A stretch of 64,000 bases of DNA, taken from the NCBI GenBank assembly GCA_022575985.1, contig JAKSXM010000002.1, positions 20,447,001 to 20,511,000 of the forward strand, read 5' to 3'. How positions within the stretch are numbered: position 1 is the first letter of the stretch; every line of letters starts with the position of its first letter. The position numbers were made by a program, and so were the translations under genes. The notes under the pieces were generated by a model that was not told where the DNA came from, made no database searches, and saw only the letters and a program-made list of their open reading frames with translations. Positions 46,540 through 58,654 of this stretch are shown here, piece by piece. This DNA is from Anagrus nilaparvatae (taxonomy: Eukaryota; Arthropoda; Insecta; Hymenoptera; Mymaridae).

Positions 46540-48252
46540 AATATTTGTAGTAGTTTTAATATATCAGAAATAGAAACTATGATTATAGAGCGAAGCTCTA
46601 CCTTATAGGATGCAAAAATCGACAACTTGAGTACGATATCTCTATAACGATCAGTTAAATTGCTTTCATTTTATAAAACTAGACTTTTTTCATAGTGCTT
46701 ATGGTCTGTATAATTTTTCAGTCCAACGGATTAATTTGAAGGCATTTTTATTCTTGTATTTATACTTCACTCAGGTAAAAAGCTCTTATGAATAATGTAG
46801 ACAAATTATTATTAAAAAGTCGATGAAAAGTGATGTAAAAAAATTTTCAACTTTTTTTATCACTGATAACTGGCAACGGATGCGTTTTCGTGAAAAATTT
46901 TACTACACATTTTGGTATTAATTTAATTATTAAATGAATCGATTTGTAGTGTTATTTAAAACAAAATAATTTTTACCCCCGAAACGGGGCAAACCAACCT
47001 CTTCGGGGTCTGTACAATGAAATTTTATATGTAAAATTTTTGATTTCGAGCGTCTTTTCTACTACTGAAATAGCGAGTTTAACTACGAACACAGAAAAAG
47101 TATGAACCAGTGAGAGTGCGACACTCTCTTCTCGGCTGCTGAACAGTAAACAACAATTATAATAAAGTGCTCTTTAATAGTGGGAGAGATCATGGGCTCT
47201 CCACTCAATGTAATTTAGTGTGTATTTATGCACCAGGAAGTATGGCTCCAAGTTCAGCTCAAAATAGCAGAAGTTCCAGCCAAACCAGAAAGTTATTATT
47301 TAGTAACCAGTAACAGTAACCAGACCAAGTAACCATAAGTTCATGAAGGATCTTTTTATCTTTTTCGCGCATCTACGGTAGTTAGAGAGCTATTTCAAAA
47401 TCAACTGAATTTCACAAATGAATAATATTCAAATGAATAATTATTAATTCAAAACAAATTAATAACTAAAATAAATAAATAAAATTATTATTAAAAAATT
47501 AATTAATTAGATATATTAATACTTTGTTATAAATATGTAATTTACCTTATTTATTGTATTGTTAGATGAAAGTTCTAACATTAAATTAAATATATTACGT
47601 ATTTATAAGAAAATAATTTATTTAGGGAAAAGTATAAGCTAAATTTTAAAATAATTAATTTATTTATAAGAAAGTTAATTATTTTATGAAGTTCAAATCA
47701 GTTAAAATAATAAAAATAAAGTTTTTCCTCTGTTATATTTTAAAAAGGGAAGTAATATTTTTTATTTTTATATTTATATAAACGTTTCTTTCTTATGAAT
47801 TACTCTTTTTTTATAACAAATAAATGCATCTTTTTTTTAGTAATTACAATTTACTGCATTACAATATAACCTGCCACTAACATTTGCTCTTCCAAGCATC
47901 TACGGAACTGAAATGTACAAACAATCATTTTTCTATTTCAGTGATAAGCCACAGAGAGGACCTCATAAAGACCTAGTCTATTCCCATAGTATCCACTGAT
48001 TTTGGTATTACCAAGTTAAGCATGCTAATATTTGGAATTCCATCCCACCCTGTATACGTTACCTTTCATCATTTTCCAGATTTAAAAAAAGTATTAAAGT
48101 ATACTTTTCATATTTAGATTGACAATAATTATTTGAAGGTGAAGCTGTATTTATTGCTTATATTAATATATTTACTTTAATTGCTGCAACACTATTATTA
48201 TCACTAAAATTATATATTTATATATTAATCTACTATAAATAAACTATATTTA
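46540..48252. other. 3' flank shared with C, then unremarkable intergenic DNA
   Basis: 46560-47045 is the inverted match of 17630-18420. From 47050 to 48252 there is nothing I recognise; 47100-47160 and 47930-48060 are less A+T-rich. A 5S-like phrase at about 48010 is discussed among the rejected items. Confidence 0.4.
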
Positions 48253-48256
48253 TTAT

Positions 48257-49969
48257 GAGTCTTTCTTTGCCAAAACAGCAATGGTGGGCAGGTCGGGTCA
48301 TCGGATCGGCCTCAAATTTTTCCCATGTTTTTATAACATAAAGATAGGAAAATCCTGAAATTTTTAGCCTTCTAGGCCTTAAACAGCCCGAGTTATGGCC
48401 AATCAAACTCATTAGGCGGCTCTCGACTAGCGTTAGTGCTTTTCGGGAAAATGGTTAATAATCATAAATATAAGCTTGAAAAAAAATTCTGAAAGAGTAT
48501 ATATGTTGGGAAACCTTCAGTAAATCCATTTCTGCCATTAGTTTTTCGGAAAAACCTCGGGAAATTCCGGAAAATGGGAAAATGCGTTTTAAGAAAAATC
48601 GCAATATCTCATTTGCCGCCATTTTTTTTTCAAAATTTTTTTTTCAAAATTTTTTTCAACCGAAATCCCATCGAAATGTATGAAAAAAAATTTTGATTTC
48701 GGCCATTAAGGTCGATTTTAGCCTGTTTTAGAATAATTTCACATTTTCAATACTTCTTTATTTAATTTTCCGCAAGGGGTTAAAATAATTGACTTTTTTG
48801 CTTTCAGAATCGAATAGCCAGGGAAAAAGTAGTCCTAAATAAAAAAAAAAATTACTATTTTCGATGAAAATTAACCAAGTTAAGGACAAGTAAAGATACT
48901 GTTAAAAACTACCAATTTTATACTAATTCCAATTTTAGGCTCTAAAACGACATTATAACTTGAAAAATGCATAACTCGCTTAAATTTTATCGTAAAAAGA
49001 AAAGTTTTGGATTATTATCGAGTGTTTTTTCCTTGGCTATTCTTTTATGCAAGAAAAAAATTAGTTTAGTCCTAAAAAAGTTTTTTTTTTTGTAAAAAAC
49101 TAAGGTAACATGTTAAAAACTGTTTTTGATTATTATCATTTTTTAACAAAAAAAATAAATTTCTGTAAATAAAATTAATTTTTTTAGTGGATAAACGAAT
49201 AGCCAAGGAAAAAACACTCGGTAATAATCCAAAACTTTTCTTTATACGATAAAATTTAAGCGAGTTATGCATTTTTCAAGTTATAATGTCGTTTTAGAGC
49301 CTAAAATTGGAATTAGTATAAAATTGGTAGTTTTTGACAGTATCTTTACTTGTCCATAACTTGGTTAATTTTCATCGAAAATAGTAATTTTTTTTTTTTA
49401 TTTAGGACTACTTTTTCCCTGGCTATTCGATTCTGAAAGCAAAAAAGTCAATTATTTTAACCCCTTGCGGAAAATTAAATAAAGAAGTATTGAAAATGTG
49501 AAATTATTCTAAAACAGGCTAAAATCGACCTTAATGGCCGAAATCAAAATTTTTTTTCATACATTTCGATGGGATTTCGGTTGAAAAAAATTTTGAAAAA
49601 AAAATGGCGGCAAATGAGATATTGCGATTTTTCTTAAAACGCATTTTCCCATTTTCCGGAATTTCCCGGGGTTTTTCCGAAAAACTAATGGCAGAAATGG
49701 ATTTACTGAAGGTTTCCCAACATATATACTCTTTCAGAATTTTTTTTCAAGCTTATATTTATGATTATTAACCATTTTCCCGAAAAGCACTAACGCTAGT
49801 CGAGAGCCTCCTAATGAGTTTGATTGGCCATAACTCGGGCTGTTTAAGACCTAGAAGACTAAAAATTTCAGGATTTTCCTATCTTTATGTTATAAAAACA
49901 TGGGAAAAATTTGAGGCCGATCCGATGACCCGACCTGCCCACCATTGCTGTTTTGGCAAAGAAAGATTC
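48257..49969. mobile_element. 1.7-kb near-perfect palindromic element
   Basis: Arms 48257-49042 and 49197-49969 are reverse complements with only scattered differences over about 775 bp, starting GA(G/A)TCTTTCTTTGCC; the loop is 154 bp. A 4-bp direct repeat TTAT (48253-48256 and 49970-49973) flanks it. The short open frames inside are mirror artefacts. It contains the phrase GAATAGCC(A)AGG, also found as GGATAGCCAGGGA in the gene D intron insertion, suggesting related foldback elements. Confidence 0.82.
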
Positions 49970-49973
49970 TTAT

Positions 49974-50930
49974 GTTAAATACATTATATTTACTAAAATT
50001 TTAATTTCTTTTATATACTAGAATATATTTACTGGATGTTGACTAATTTTAATTTATTAAAAGATTTTATTTTATTCTATTCTATTTATATTTATACTTT
50101 AGATTAATTGACTTTGTAAAACAAGAGTGTGCTATTTTGTATAGAACAAATAAATCATATAATAATGATAAAAATAATAATATTTTTCTACAAAAATTTA
50201 AATAACATATTTTTTGAATAAATGAAAACTTCAGTAAGTAAATTTAATCGATTTTTAGAGCCAATTTCGTATTTAATACAAAAAATAAAAAAACTGTAAG
50301 CTCTAAAAATTGATTTTAAAATTTACTATGCATATTACAGGAGAGCCATTAATTGCTTGAAAATGTATAATGGTCTGTAAAGGTCGTATTATTTAATAAT
50401 CAATTATCTTTTGAAGTTATACAAATAAAGTTTTGTTATTATCTATTTACTATGCATACAATCATTACTTGCCTTTTTTGTATTTTAATCCAACTATCTA
50501 ACTATTGATCTACGGCTTTTGTTCTTCTATTTACAAATGTTAATAATTTTAAATAATTATATTTTTTTTAGCAATATACTGACAATAATAATAAATTTAG
50601 TTTTTGAGTCAAATAATTTTATTTTTTTATTTTTCTGCTAATTTATTGTAATTAGAAAAAACTATAATTGAAAATTTTCTCTAATGGTATTATTCATACT
50701 AAATTGACTAAATTCGAAAAATTGTTTTTATTAATTAATAATTATTGTGATTATGACTAGAGAAATTTGTATTCTATAAAAGCTATTTACAGAAATTTAT
50801 TAATTATTATTAATCATTGTAGTCTCCTTGATGTTCAGAAATTTTATATTAAGTGATTAGATTCATTTTCATGTATCATACTCACCATTAATATTATCGT
50901 TTCTTTTTCTGATACATGAAAACGTAATTA
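49974..50930. other. Intergenic, nothing recognised
   Basis: Plain A+T-rich DNA. From about 50870 it becomes homologous to the 3' flank of gene B (ACCATTAATATTATCGTTTC). Confidence 0.4.
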
Positions 50931-50975
50931 AAAACTACCACAATTATTAAAAAGAGAATAATTTTATAAATAAAT

Positions 50976-50981
50976 TTTATT
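50976..50981 (-). terminator. Poly(A) signal of gene E
   Basis: AATAAA on the minus strand in the conserved block AAAATGAATAAAATTT, about 175 bp after the stop codon, with the same 3' flank as gene B. Confidence 0.55.
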
Positions 50982-51153
50982 CATTTTAAGTTACAATATT
51001 ACATTTTTTTCTAACAAGATTATTGTTTTATTATAAAAATCAGTTTAATATAGAGTAGCGTTTAATATAAAGTTTAATAAAGTAATAATTTAATAATTCA
51101 TCTAACTTTGCATTTCGTAAATAATCTAAAAAATCATTTAATTTTTGTTCAGC

Positions 51154-52733
51154 TTATAATTTATTTGATATGCATTTAGTCATTTCTGATTTAAAATTTT
51201 CTAAAAGCGGCTTAATATTAACACATTCGTTAGAATTTAAAGTTTCCAACACCATCTTCTGAAAATGTCTCTCTGGTATTTCGACAATCTTATCTAAAGC
51301 CTCGAAAGGGTTTTCAGGTTTTATCTGTTTTATCAGAAAAAAAATATTATAAATAAATAAATAAACGTTATGAGGATAATAATTTAAATATTCTGTAATT
51401 TACTTACGTTGTGAATTTCAATTATACTTTCAGATTTAAAAGCCTTATTAAAATATGCTAAGAGCTTAGGATTAAATAGTTCCTGCTTAACGAGATTATA
51501 GTTTTCTATGAGTTTTTTATCAATTAACGAGGAATAATCCTTATTATCATCAAGAATTTTTTCTACTTCTTTATATGATTTTTCTATAATTATCATACAA
51601 TCGGAAATATCAACGCTTTTATTGGAAGCTTCTTTTCTCAAATTAACAATAGCTGGTTCTTCCTATAAATAAAAAATATATTTTTTTAATGATTTCTTTT
51701 CAGAATTTATGGTAATATTTGTAAAACAAAATAATTTACTTCATAAGCTCTTTTTATAAGTGAGCGAATAAAAAGTTTACTTTCAAATTTAGGTCCAGCT
51801 TGAAAGTATAAATCGAAAATGTTAAAAAAATTATTTATTATGTCATCAACAATTGGTTGTAGAATTGTGCTTACATCAGTTATACCAAAACCTCCTTCCA
51901 TACTTTGGTTATTATTTGCTATAGGAATGCAATTTACTGCCTGTAAAGTTGAAATTATTTATTTATTAAAGGAGAATTGATAAATTTTTACTATATTTTG
52001 AATTTTTAATCAAATTAATAATCCAAAAAGTACACAAAAAGTTCTTACAATTAGTATGATTTTTTTTACAAAATTAAACCAAGTTCAATTCTTCGCATCA
52101 ATATTTTATTTTTCTTACAATAAAATATTTTCTTATCATAGTAAAAATTAAATTTTTAAAACCAAATTTTAGAGTAGAAGGGAACTTTGATAAACACTAC
52201 TCAACATAATATAATTAATAAAGTCATTTATTTTAACCTATTAACAATGAAATTTGTATGAGCCAATCAGAATGACTTTTTTAGCGATGACAATGTACAT
52301 AGTTACCGTATCGATGACTAACTCATTTTTAGGATAGGATTTTCGAATAAAGAATTTCATAATTTTTAAGTTCTATTTTTCAAATTGTTAATTTCTAAAT
52401 TTCAATAAAAATTCGTTTTGATTGAAAAACAAATTACTCGGTACGTAAAGAGAGATACAGATTGTATCATCATATCAAATGTCAGTCATAAATTGAAAAA
52501 TTTTATTTTTATCCAAAAAAGTCGTTTTTCCAATTTAATTATTAAATTATTCGACATCTTTTTGGTTTTCTTTAAAATAAATTAAATTTTTACAAAACAC
52601 TTGATTAAAGAATATTTACAAGTTACAGAAATAAGTTTTTACAAAAAATTATATTTTAAAATAAAAATACAGTTAATTAACTTACGTAGGTGCCAAATAT
52701 TACAGTTAAACATATAAGAGTCGAAAAATTCAT
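51154..52733 (-). CDS. Chimeric secreted protein E: family II signal exon, family I body
   Basis: Exons on the minus strand: 52733-52686, 51940-51740, 51662-51408 and 51324-51154, phase 0, about 224 residues. Exon 1 (MNFSTLICLTVIFGTY) is that of gene F with one silent change; exons 2-4 are family I (AVNCIPIANNNQSMEGGFGI; ISDCMIIIEKSYKEVEKILD; NECVN and TKCISNKL). Intron 1 is F-like near exon 1 and family-I-like from about 52196 to exon 2, placing the join between about 52197 and 52340. The NKDC cysteine is Tyr (NKDY), leaving the first pair unpaired. Exon 3 has one extra codon. The stop follows CISNKL as in B, with a readable tail beyond. Frame intact, so possibly functional; a misassembly should be excluded. 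Confidence 0.72.
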
Positions 52734-53320
52734 TATTTCTTAATTTTGCTAATTAATATCACTATTAAACTACTTTTAGATCTGAATAAAAATTTTTGCA
52801 AAACAAGCTTATATACTTTGACTTTTCTTATCTAATTTATGCAAAATGTATCAATAAATTTTATTTTTTTTAAATTTTGTACTCTTGAGGTAATTTATAA
52901 AAATTAGTAGCAATGAGTTAATTCTTATTAAATGTCTTCAAAATGCACAGAAATAAAAAATTTAAATAATTGCTATTATTTTGTTTTAAAAATTTTATTT
53001 GAAAACAACACTGAATAAAAAATTAAACGAGAAATGCTGATACTACTTATGTTAAACCCATACAAATATTTTACACAATTTGGACAGAAATACTATTTTC
53101 TCAACTGATGCTCTTTCGTGCAAAATATTTTGCTAAACCTGTTGCAGAAAAAATAATTATGTCGAATGCGATTACTGTTTCTGGAGGGTATTATTAGTAG
53201 AAAATAGTTGTTACTTGAATCTGATTGTATTTTGGCATGTTTCGTCTCAGATAAAAATGGATAACGATACCACTGAATTTGCTTATTTTTCAATCCTATT
53301 AAAATTTCTGAAATTTCTGA
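52340..53320 (-). repeat. 5' region of E, inverted copy of the 5' region of F
   Basis: Reverse complement of about 57678-59060, including promoter, exon 1 and part of intron 1, apart from a 380-bp insertion in F. It shows that E acquired at least 0.6 kb of family II promoter sequence. Confidence 0.75.
52781..52815 (-). promoter_or_regulatory. TATA box and initiator of gene E, family II type
   Basis: TATATAAG (52815-52808) and TTCAGA (52786-52781) on the minus strand, about 28 bp apart, identical in layout to gene F and unlike the TATAAAA core of A-D. Confidence 0.65.
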
Positions 53321-55330
53321 AAAATGGTTGTTAAATCACCGGTTACAGTAATATATACATTAGACTGCCAAAAAAAAAAAATCGACTTTTCGATTTTTTA
53401 AGGTGCTCAAGCGTTTTTGGATGTCATTTAATAAAAAAATAAGTTCTATACGTAAACCGCATCTAAAAATATTTAGTCGTTGAACAGCGCCAAAGCATTT
53501 TCGATTTTTGAAAATCGGATCAGAAACGTCGGGAGGGACTAAAGCTACTAAACTTAAAAGGCAACATAAAAATAAAATTTCGGGGGGTATTTCGTAGTTT
53601 TTTTTGGTCACTAAAAACGATGGAATCAGTTATTTTGAATTATTTTTTTAAGGCAAAAAGTTATGAGCTAAATTCAGTGGTAAAAATATCAAAAATTGGA
53701 CAGTTTTTGACGTCAAAAACTTGCTGTGGACTAAAAAATGTTTAGAAAATATTTTAAAAGGGCATTCCTCATGTTTTTCGGCCACTAAAAACGATGAAAT
53801 TGGTTATTTTTATTTATTCTTGACGGATTCAGAGTAATGGGCCAAATATTGTAGCTTGATTTTCTAAATTTAGCGTCTTTTTGAGTTAAATGACTGTCAA
53901 GCGTAGAGAGAACTTTTCTGAACCTCTAGAAAGGTAAATTATATTATTTTTGTGTTTTTCTAACTAGCGCAGATTTACTTTAGCTTAGATTTTTTTAAGG
54001 GTGCTAGTTTAGTTCAGTGTTACGACAATGCCATTAAATTTTAGGCAATTTTCCAAATAATGCTGTCATCTTGCAATTTAACCAAAATACTTTCAGTTGG
54101 TCTCATTTTTTTTGAATAAAATACACCTTTTTATCCCCGTAATCCGCAATTTTTCATCACCAATTCTCTTTACGTAATAGTTAATAAACCAAATGCCCAT
54201 TTTCGGCCCTAAATGGCCAATTTTTAAATTGGTGCTAAAATTTTAATTTTTGATAAAATTGAGTTTTATTTTTCTCAACAACTTTTTGTAAGTTCCAAGT
54301 TTCCAAAAATTTGTTACTCGTCCTTTTAGCTTCAGATATTTCTGAGATATGGTTCTACAAATTTAATGTTAAAGTATTATTTTATTTAAAAAACCTCAAA
54401 TTGAGACTCTGTCTGTAAATTATCATATCTGCTAAACAAAAAATTGAAAAGAAACAAGTAAAAAAGTTTTGAGAACTTAAAGTTTATACAAAATTTTTGA
54501 GACCTATAAGACCTATTTTTAATGAAAATTTCAATTTTTGCTGAAACTTATAAATTAGTCATTTTGGGCTAAAAATTTAATTAGTTGTTAAGATATTGCT
54601 TTTCTAAGATAATGATAAAAATTGACTTTTTTTTAAAACCCTGAAATTGGAACTCTGACTTTAAATTATCATCTCTGGTTCATAAATTATTGAAAAGCGG
54701 TGAGTAAAAAATTTTCGGAAACTTAAAGCTTGTAAAAAATTTTTAAGGCCTATAAAACTCAATTTCGTCAAAAATTACAATTTTAGTAGCAATATAAATA
54801 AATTTAAAAATTGGTCATTTCGGGTCAAAAATTACCAGTAGGTTAATTGACTATACCGCTGAAATAAACAGTGATAAAAATATACGGCTTACGTCGTTTG
54901 AAAGGTGACACTTACATCCAAAAAATTCGACAAATCAGAAGTGTTTTGGTTAATTTTTGAGGTTGTAGCTTTTTATCGAAAATTACCGAAAAACCTTGTT
55001 TAATAAGATTGAGCCAACATATAAATTTGCGTTTCTAGTCCTAAAATTCCCTTTGGGATGAATGCAGGGCTGTTTGCATGTCTTTACAACGTATAAAAGT
55101 ATGTTTTCCAGTTAAAATTAGCATTTTAGAACGCTTTTTGGCTTTTTGAAAATTAGTATAGCTAAAAACTCAAAATTCTTGTTATTTAAATGGGAAAATT
55201 GAGGTGGTTACAGGCACGTGTTTTTGCAAGGCAAAAGCAAAATCCTTGGAACTGGGAACTTTTTATGACCAAAACTTCGCAAAAAACCCGGGGAGCAAAG
55301 TTTTTCTATAAAGTCCAAAAATAGGTCCAC
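53320..55330. other. Dispersed-repeat mosaic, no gene
   Basis: Two diverged copies of a unit with ACTAAAAACGATG(G/A)AAT lie near 53613 and 53787. 54190-54840 holds three degenerate units of about 200 bp (CCAATTTTTAAATT, AAACTTAAAG(T/C)TT, GACCTATAA), related to 40790-41040. No open frame of note besides a 83-codon minus-strand frame without support. Confidence 0.45.
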
Positions 55331-55334
55331 TCTA

Positions 55335-55445
55335 ATACACACAAACACACATACAGACTTTTTTTAAAAACCGGCTTTTTAGCTTCCTGAGATCTCAAAA
55401 CGTGCTTATTGCCAAAAATTAAAATTTGACCTAAAACAATGGTTC
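55335..55445 (+). repeat. Inverted repeat arm flanking gene F (left)
   Basis: Begins with a CA microsatellite (ACACACAAACACACATACAG) followed by AACCGGCTTTTTAGCTTCCT and GAGATCTCAAAACGTGCTTA. The reverse complement lies at 63340-63460, ending in a TG microsatellite. Confidence 0.6.
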
Positions 55446-57675
55446 CTCTATGAGGAATCAAAAATGATCATTCCAGAAAATAATAGAATACCGTTAAACC
55501 TGAATATGAAATATGAATTTTTAAATTATTTTTCTTACGTCACAATATGAATTATTTTTGTTATTGCGAATAAAATTTTTTTAGAATTATTTGCGTTATT
55601 CATTTCTGTAAAATCGACGTAACACCTCATGAGTTATGTCCTTGACGGTTGCGTTCTTCAGTTATATATAAGTTTACGTTATTATATATAAGTCATATTT
55701 TTTAATTAAAAAAAATTTTATTCACTTTTCAGACTTATATGTTATACATTCGAAGATAACATTATAAATGAGCCATGAACGAAATTGTCCAAATCATTAA
55801 ATAAATTGATGTATTATATCAGAACTTGGTAAAAGCGGTGATTTTGGCACGCAGTTTCCGTTTCAGTTTCCTACGGGTAAAATCTGAAATGAATTAGTTT
55901 GATCATTTTGTCCGTTTCAAAAATAATCCATTGACGGAAAATTTTTGAAAACGGTTCCGTTCAAAAATTTTCCATTTATAACTAGTTTTTGGAACGATTC
56001 AGTTTTGAATTTTTCCAGGTAAGTATCAGCCCTCAGGGCATAAATTGTCAAAATCTATGAAAAATTGCGTTAGATTTTATCAAAATTTGTTATTTTTTTA
56101 TTTCTTAAAATTAATGTGTTTTGATATATTTTTTATACAGAATATTTAATTATATTTTTTTATAAAAAAAATTATTTAATTATGAATAACCTATTTTAAT
56201 ATTTTTTTGGCAATATTTTGTTTTTTATTTTATTTTATTCTATGTAAAGTATAGATAAATGCTTACTGATATTTTTCTTTGAATATTCGTACAAACGAAA
56301 TGTACAAGAATTTAATCAGCGTCATGTATTAAATTGTTCAATCAAGCAAATTAAAATATGTTAATTAGACATTTAAATTTCAAAAAATGACGTAAAATAA
56401 AATATTTTTCTTTTAGCAACATTTACTTTACCTATCAATATTTATAGGTAAAATTGTGCCTTTATTATTTTGGCTGTAAAAAAAATACATTATATTGGCA
56501 AAAATGTTTTTTTTATTTTTACTTTATTTCGTGAAATTTATATTAATAAAAACTATCCTCAGAAGGGGTATTTTTTATGCATTCGCACTTTGAGCGTCCA
56601 GATTTGGGAGCGTGAAATATTAATTTTTAATAAAAAAATCCCTGAAATTTTTTATCAGCGACGCAAAAAATCCATATGGAACATATGAACACTCAAATAT
56701 ATGATAAATACCTTTTTTTAGGGGTAACTTTTGCTCATTTAAAGGCCCCAATTTCTAAAAAAAAAAAACCGAAATTGATGAAAATCAGCATCTCAAAAAA
56801 ACTATACTAGACCAAATCTGGTGGTTGCCATGACAAAACAGACTCCGATCCCACGGTATATTGATTAAAGTATTTCAAAACGCTATAGTTAATTACAGGC
56901 TCCTGTGAGAAAATAAAATAAGCATAAGGGCGGACAATTCTTGATTTCTCGGCGACCTAAAAATTTTCGTGAATATAACCTGACTAAAAGGGTAGATTTA
57001 AGTAAATAAAACCTAGGTCTAATCTAGATAGTTTAATATGTCAAGGATTAAAAAATCAAGGCAGATCATGTTTCATATATGCAAATATATTTACAATATG
57101 TAGTTATTTTCACCAACACTCAAAAAGCTGTCTATCATTTACTTTCTTAAGAATCTTTTTTTGCTACCTAAAGATGGTGCCTTTGTTATAGCAAAAGTTT
57201 TGATATTTTATTTTTTTTTTTTTCAAAAACGATTGCAAATTACTTGAAACGCATCAAATTATCGCGCTTAAGCAAAATGAGCGAAAATTTTTTTAAAATT
57301 ATTTTCTTACGTTACAGATCATTTAAAATCGTTTAAACAAAATAAACCAATTTCTTTCTATGAAAGTACTAATACCTAGAATTATCGTTTTTACTAGGTA
57401 AATATTGATAATGAGGAACCATAGTGCCAATTAGTTGAAATTGTTTTTACCTTACATTATAATTACATCACTTTTTATTTTAGGTTTTGGTTAATATTAT
57501 AATTTTGGTTAATATTATAATTTATAATTTTGGTCAACTAAATCATCTCTACCATGTTGTTATAAACCCTAAAAATATTATTTTTTTAACAAAATTTAAA
57601 CTTCATTCGCTAATCTAAAACTTACCATTGCTGTACTCTAACCAGAAAATTTTATTTTTTTCGTATATAAAAAAA
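55446..57675. other. Intergenic, nothing recognised
   Basis: A+T-rich. Two copies of TTATATATAAGT lie near 55660 and 55682. 57340-57440 resembles fragments at 16480 and 22920. The open frame 56470-56688 is isolated and unsupported. Confidence 0.4.
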
Positions 57676-58077
57676 CAAAATTTCAGAAATTTTAATAGGA
57701 TTGAAAAATAAGAAAATTCAGTGGTATCGTTTTACATTTTTATCTGAGACGAAACATGCCAAAATACAATCAGATTTAAGTAACAACTATTATCTACTAA
57801 TAATACCCTCCAGAAACAGTAATCGTATTCGACATAATTAACTTTTTTACAACAGATTTAGCACAATATTTTGCACGAAAGAGCAGGTGAGAAAATAGTA
57901 TTTTTCTGTCCAAATTGTGTAAAATATTTATATGGGTTTAATTTATGTAATATCAGCATTTCTCGTTTAATTTTTCTTTTCAGTGTTGTTTTCAAATAAA
58001 ATTTTTAAAACAAACTAAAAGCAATTATTTAAATTTTTTATTTCTGTGAATGTTGAAGATACATTTAATAAGAATTA

Positions 58078-58473
58078 ACTCATTGATTGATTGATTGATT
58101 GATTAATAAGTTTATTTATACAAAATTGTACAAAATGGTGAATTACAATGATAAATAGAAAATATTGCGCGAGCACGTTTTTACAATATAAATAAATTTA
58201 AAATTAATAATACATAATAAAAATAATTTGAGATAAAGTTTTTAATAAAATATAATTTAAAATGAAAACAATGATAAACTAGTAAAGAAAAAATTAGAAA
58301 TACAAGCTATTTACAAGAGAAAGATTTGGAATCTTTGGATTTGGGTTTAGCATACAGGTTTTGGGGTTTGTGGGTAGGGGGCGAGTAGCGAAGTAATAGG
58401 AAGTAATCGGTGGAGGGCTAAGGACTATTAAATATTAGGATGAGAAACTTATTTGAGGCGGGTGGACTCATTG
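58078..58473 (-). mobile_element. Retroposed fragment with 8-bp target duplication
   Basis: ACTCATTG occurs at 58078-58085 and 58466-58473; the orthologous position upstream of E has a single copy (complement, 52911-52918). The 380-bp insert starts on the plus strand with (ATTG)n, that is, a simple-repeat 3' tail on the minus strand, followed by TAAGTTTATTTATACAAAAT, typical of a non-LTR retrotransposon 3' end. It is probably a 5'-truncated LINE copy. No coding sequence is retained. Confidence 0.75.
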
Positions 58474-58569
58474 CTACTAATTCTCATAAATTACCTCATG
58501 AGTACAAAATTAAAAAAAAATAATATTATATAGGAACATTCTTCATATAATAGATAAGAAATGTCAAAG

Positions 58570-58605
58570 TATATAAGCTTGTTTTGCAAAAATTTTTATT
58601 CAGAT
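58570..58605 (+). promoter_or_regulatory. TATA box and initiator of gene F
   Basis: TATATAAG at 58570-58577 and TTCAGATTT at about 58599, spacing about 29 bp. The start codon is about 55 bp downstream. Confidence 0.65.
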
Positions 58606-58654
58606 TTAAAAGTAGTTTAATAGTGATATTAATTAGCAAAATTAAGAACAAACA

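Larger units (their letters stand above)
57678..58654 (+). repeat. 5' region of F, inverted copy of that of E
   Basis: Matches 52734-53320 in reverse complement, interrupted by the retroposed insertion 58086-58465. Divergence is visible but low, so the E/F exchange is fairly recent on this scale. Confidence 0.7.

Noticed and set aside
47990..48040. Phrase ACCAAGTTAAGCATGCTAAT followed by TTTGGAAT, recalling the internal promoter of 5S rRNA
   Set aside because: Only about 15 bases match what I remember of 5S genes; the surrounding 100 bases do not fit the 5S sequence or fold.
56470..56688. 72-codon open frame, and similar isolated frames (6108-6347, 42526-42714, 49072-49272, 53360-53611, 62599-62934)
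   Set aside because: Lys, Phe, Ile and Leu-rich products expected by chance in A+T-rich DNA, no promoter, splice or paralogue support, and some lie in palindrome loops or on strands opposite to genes.
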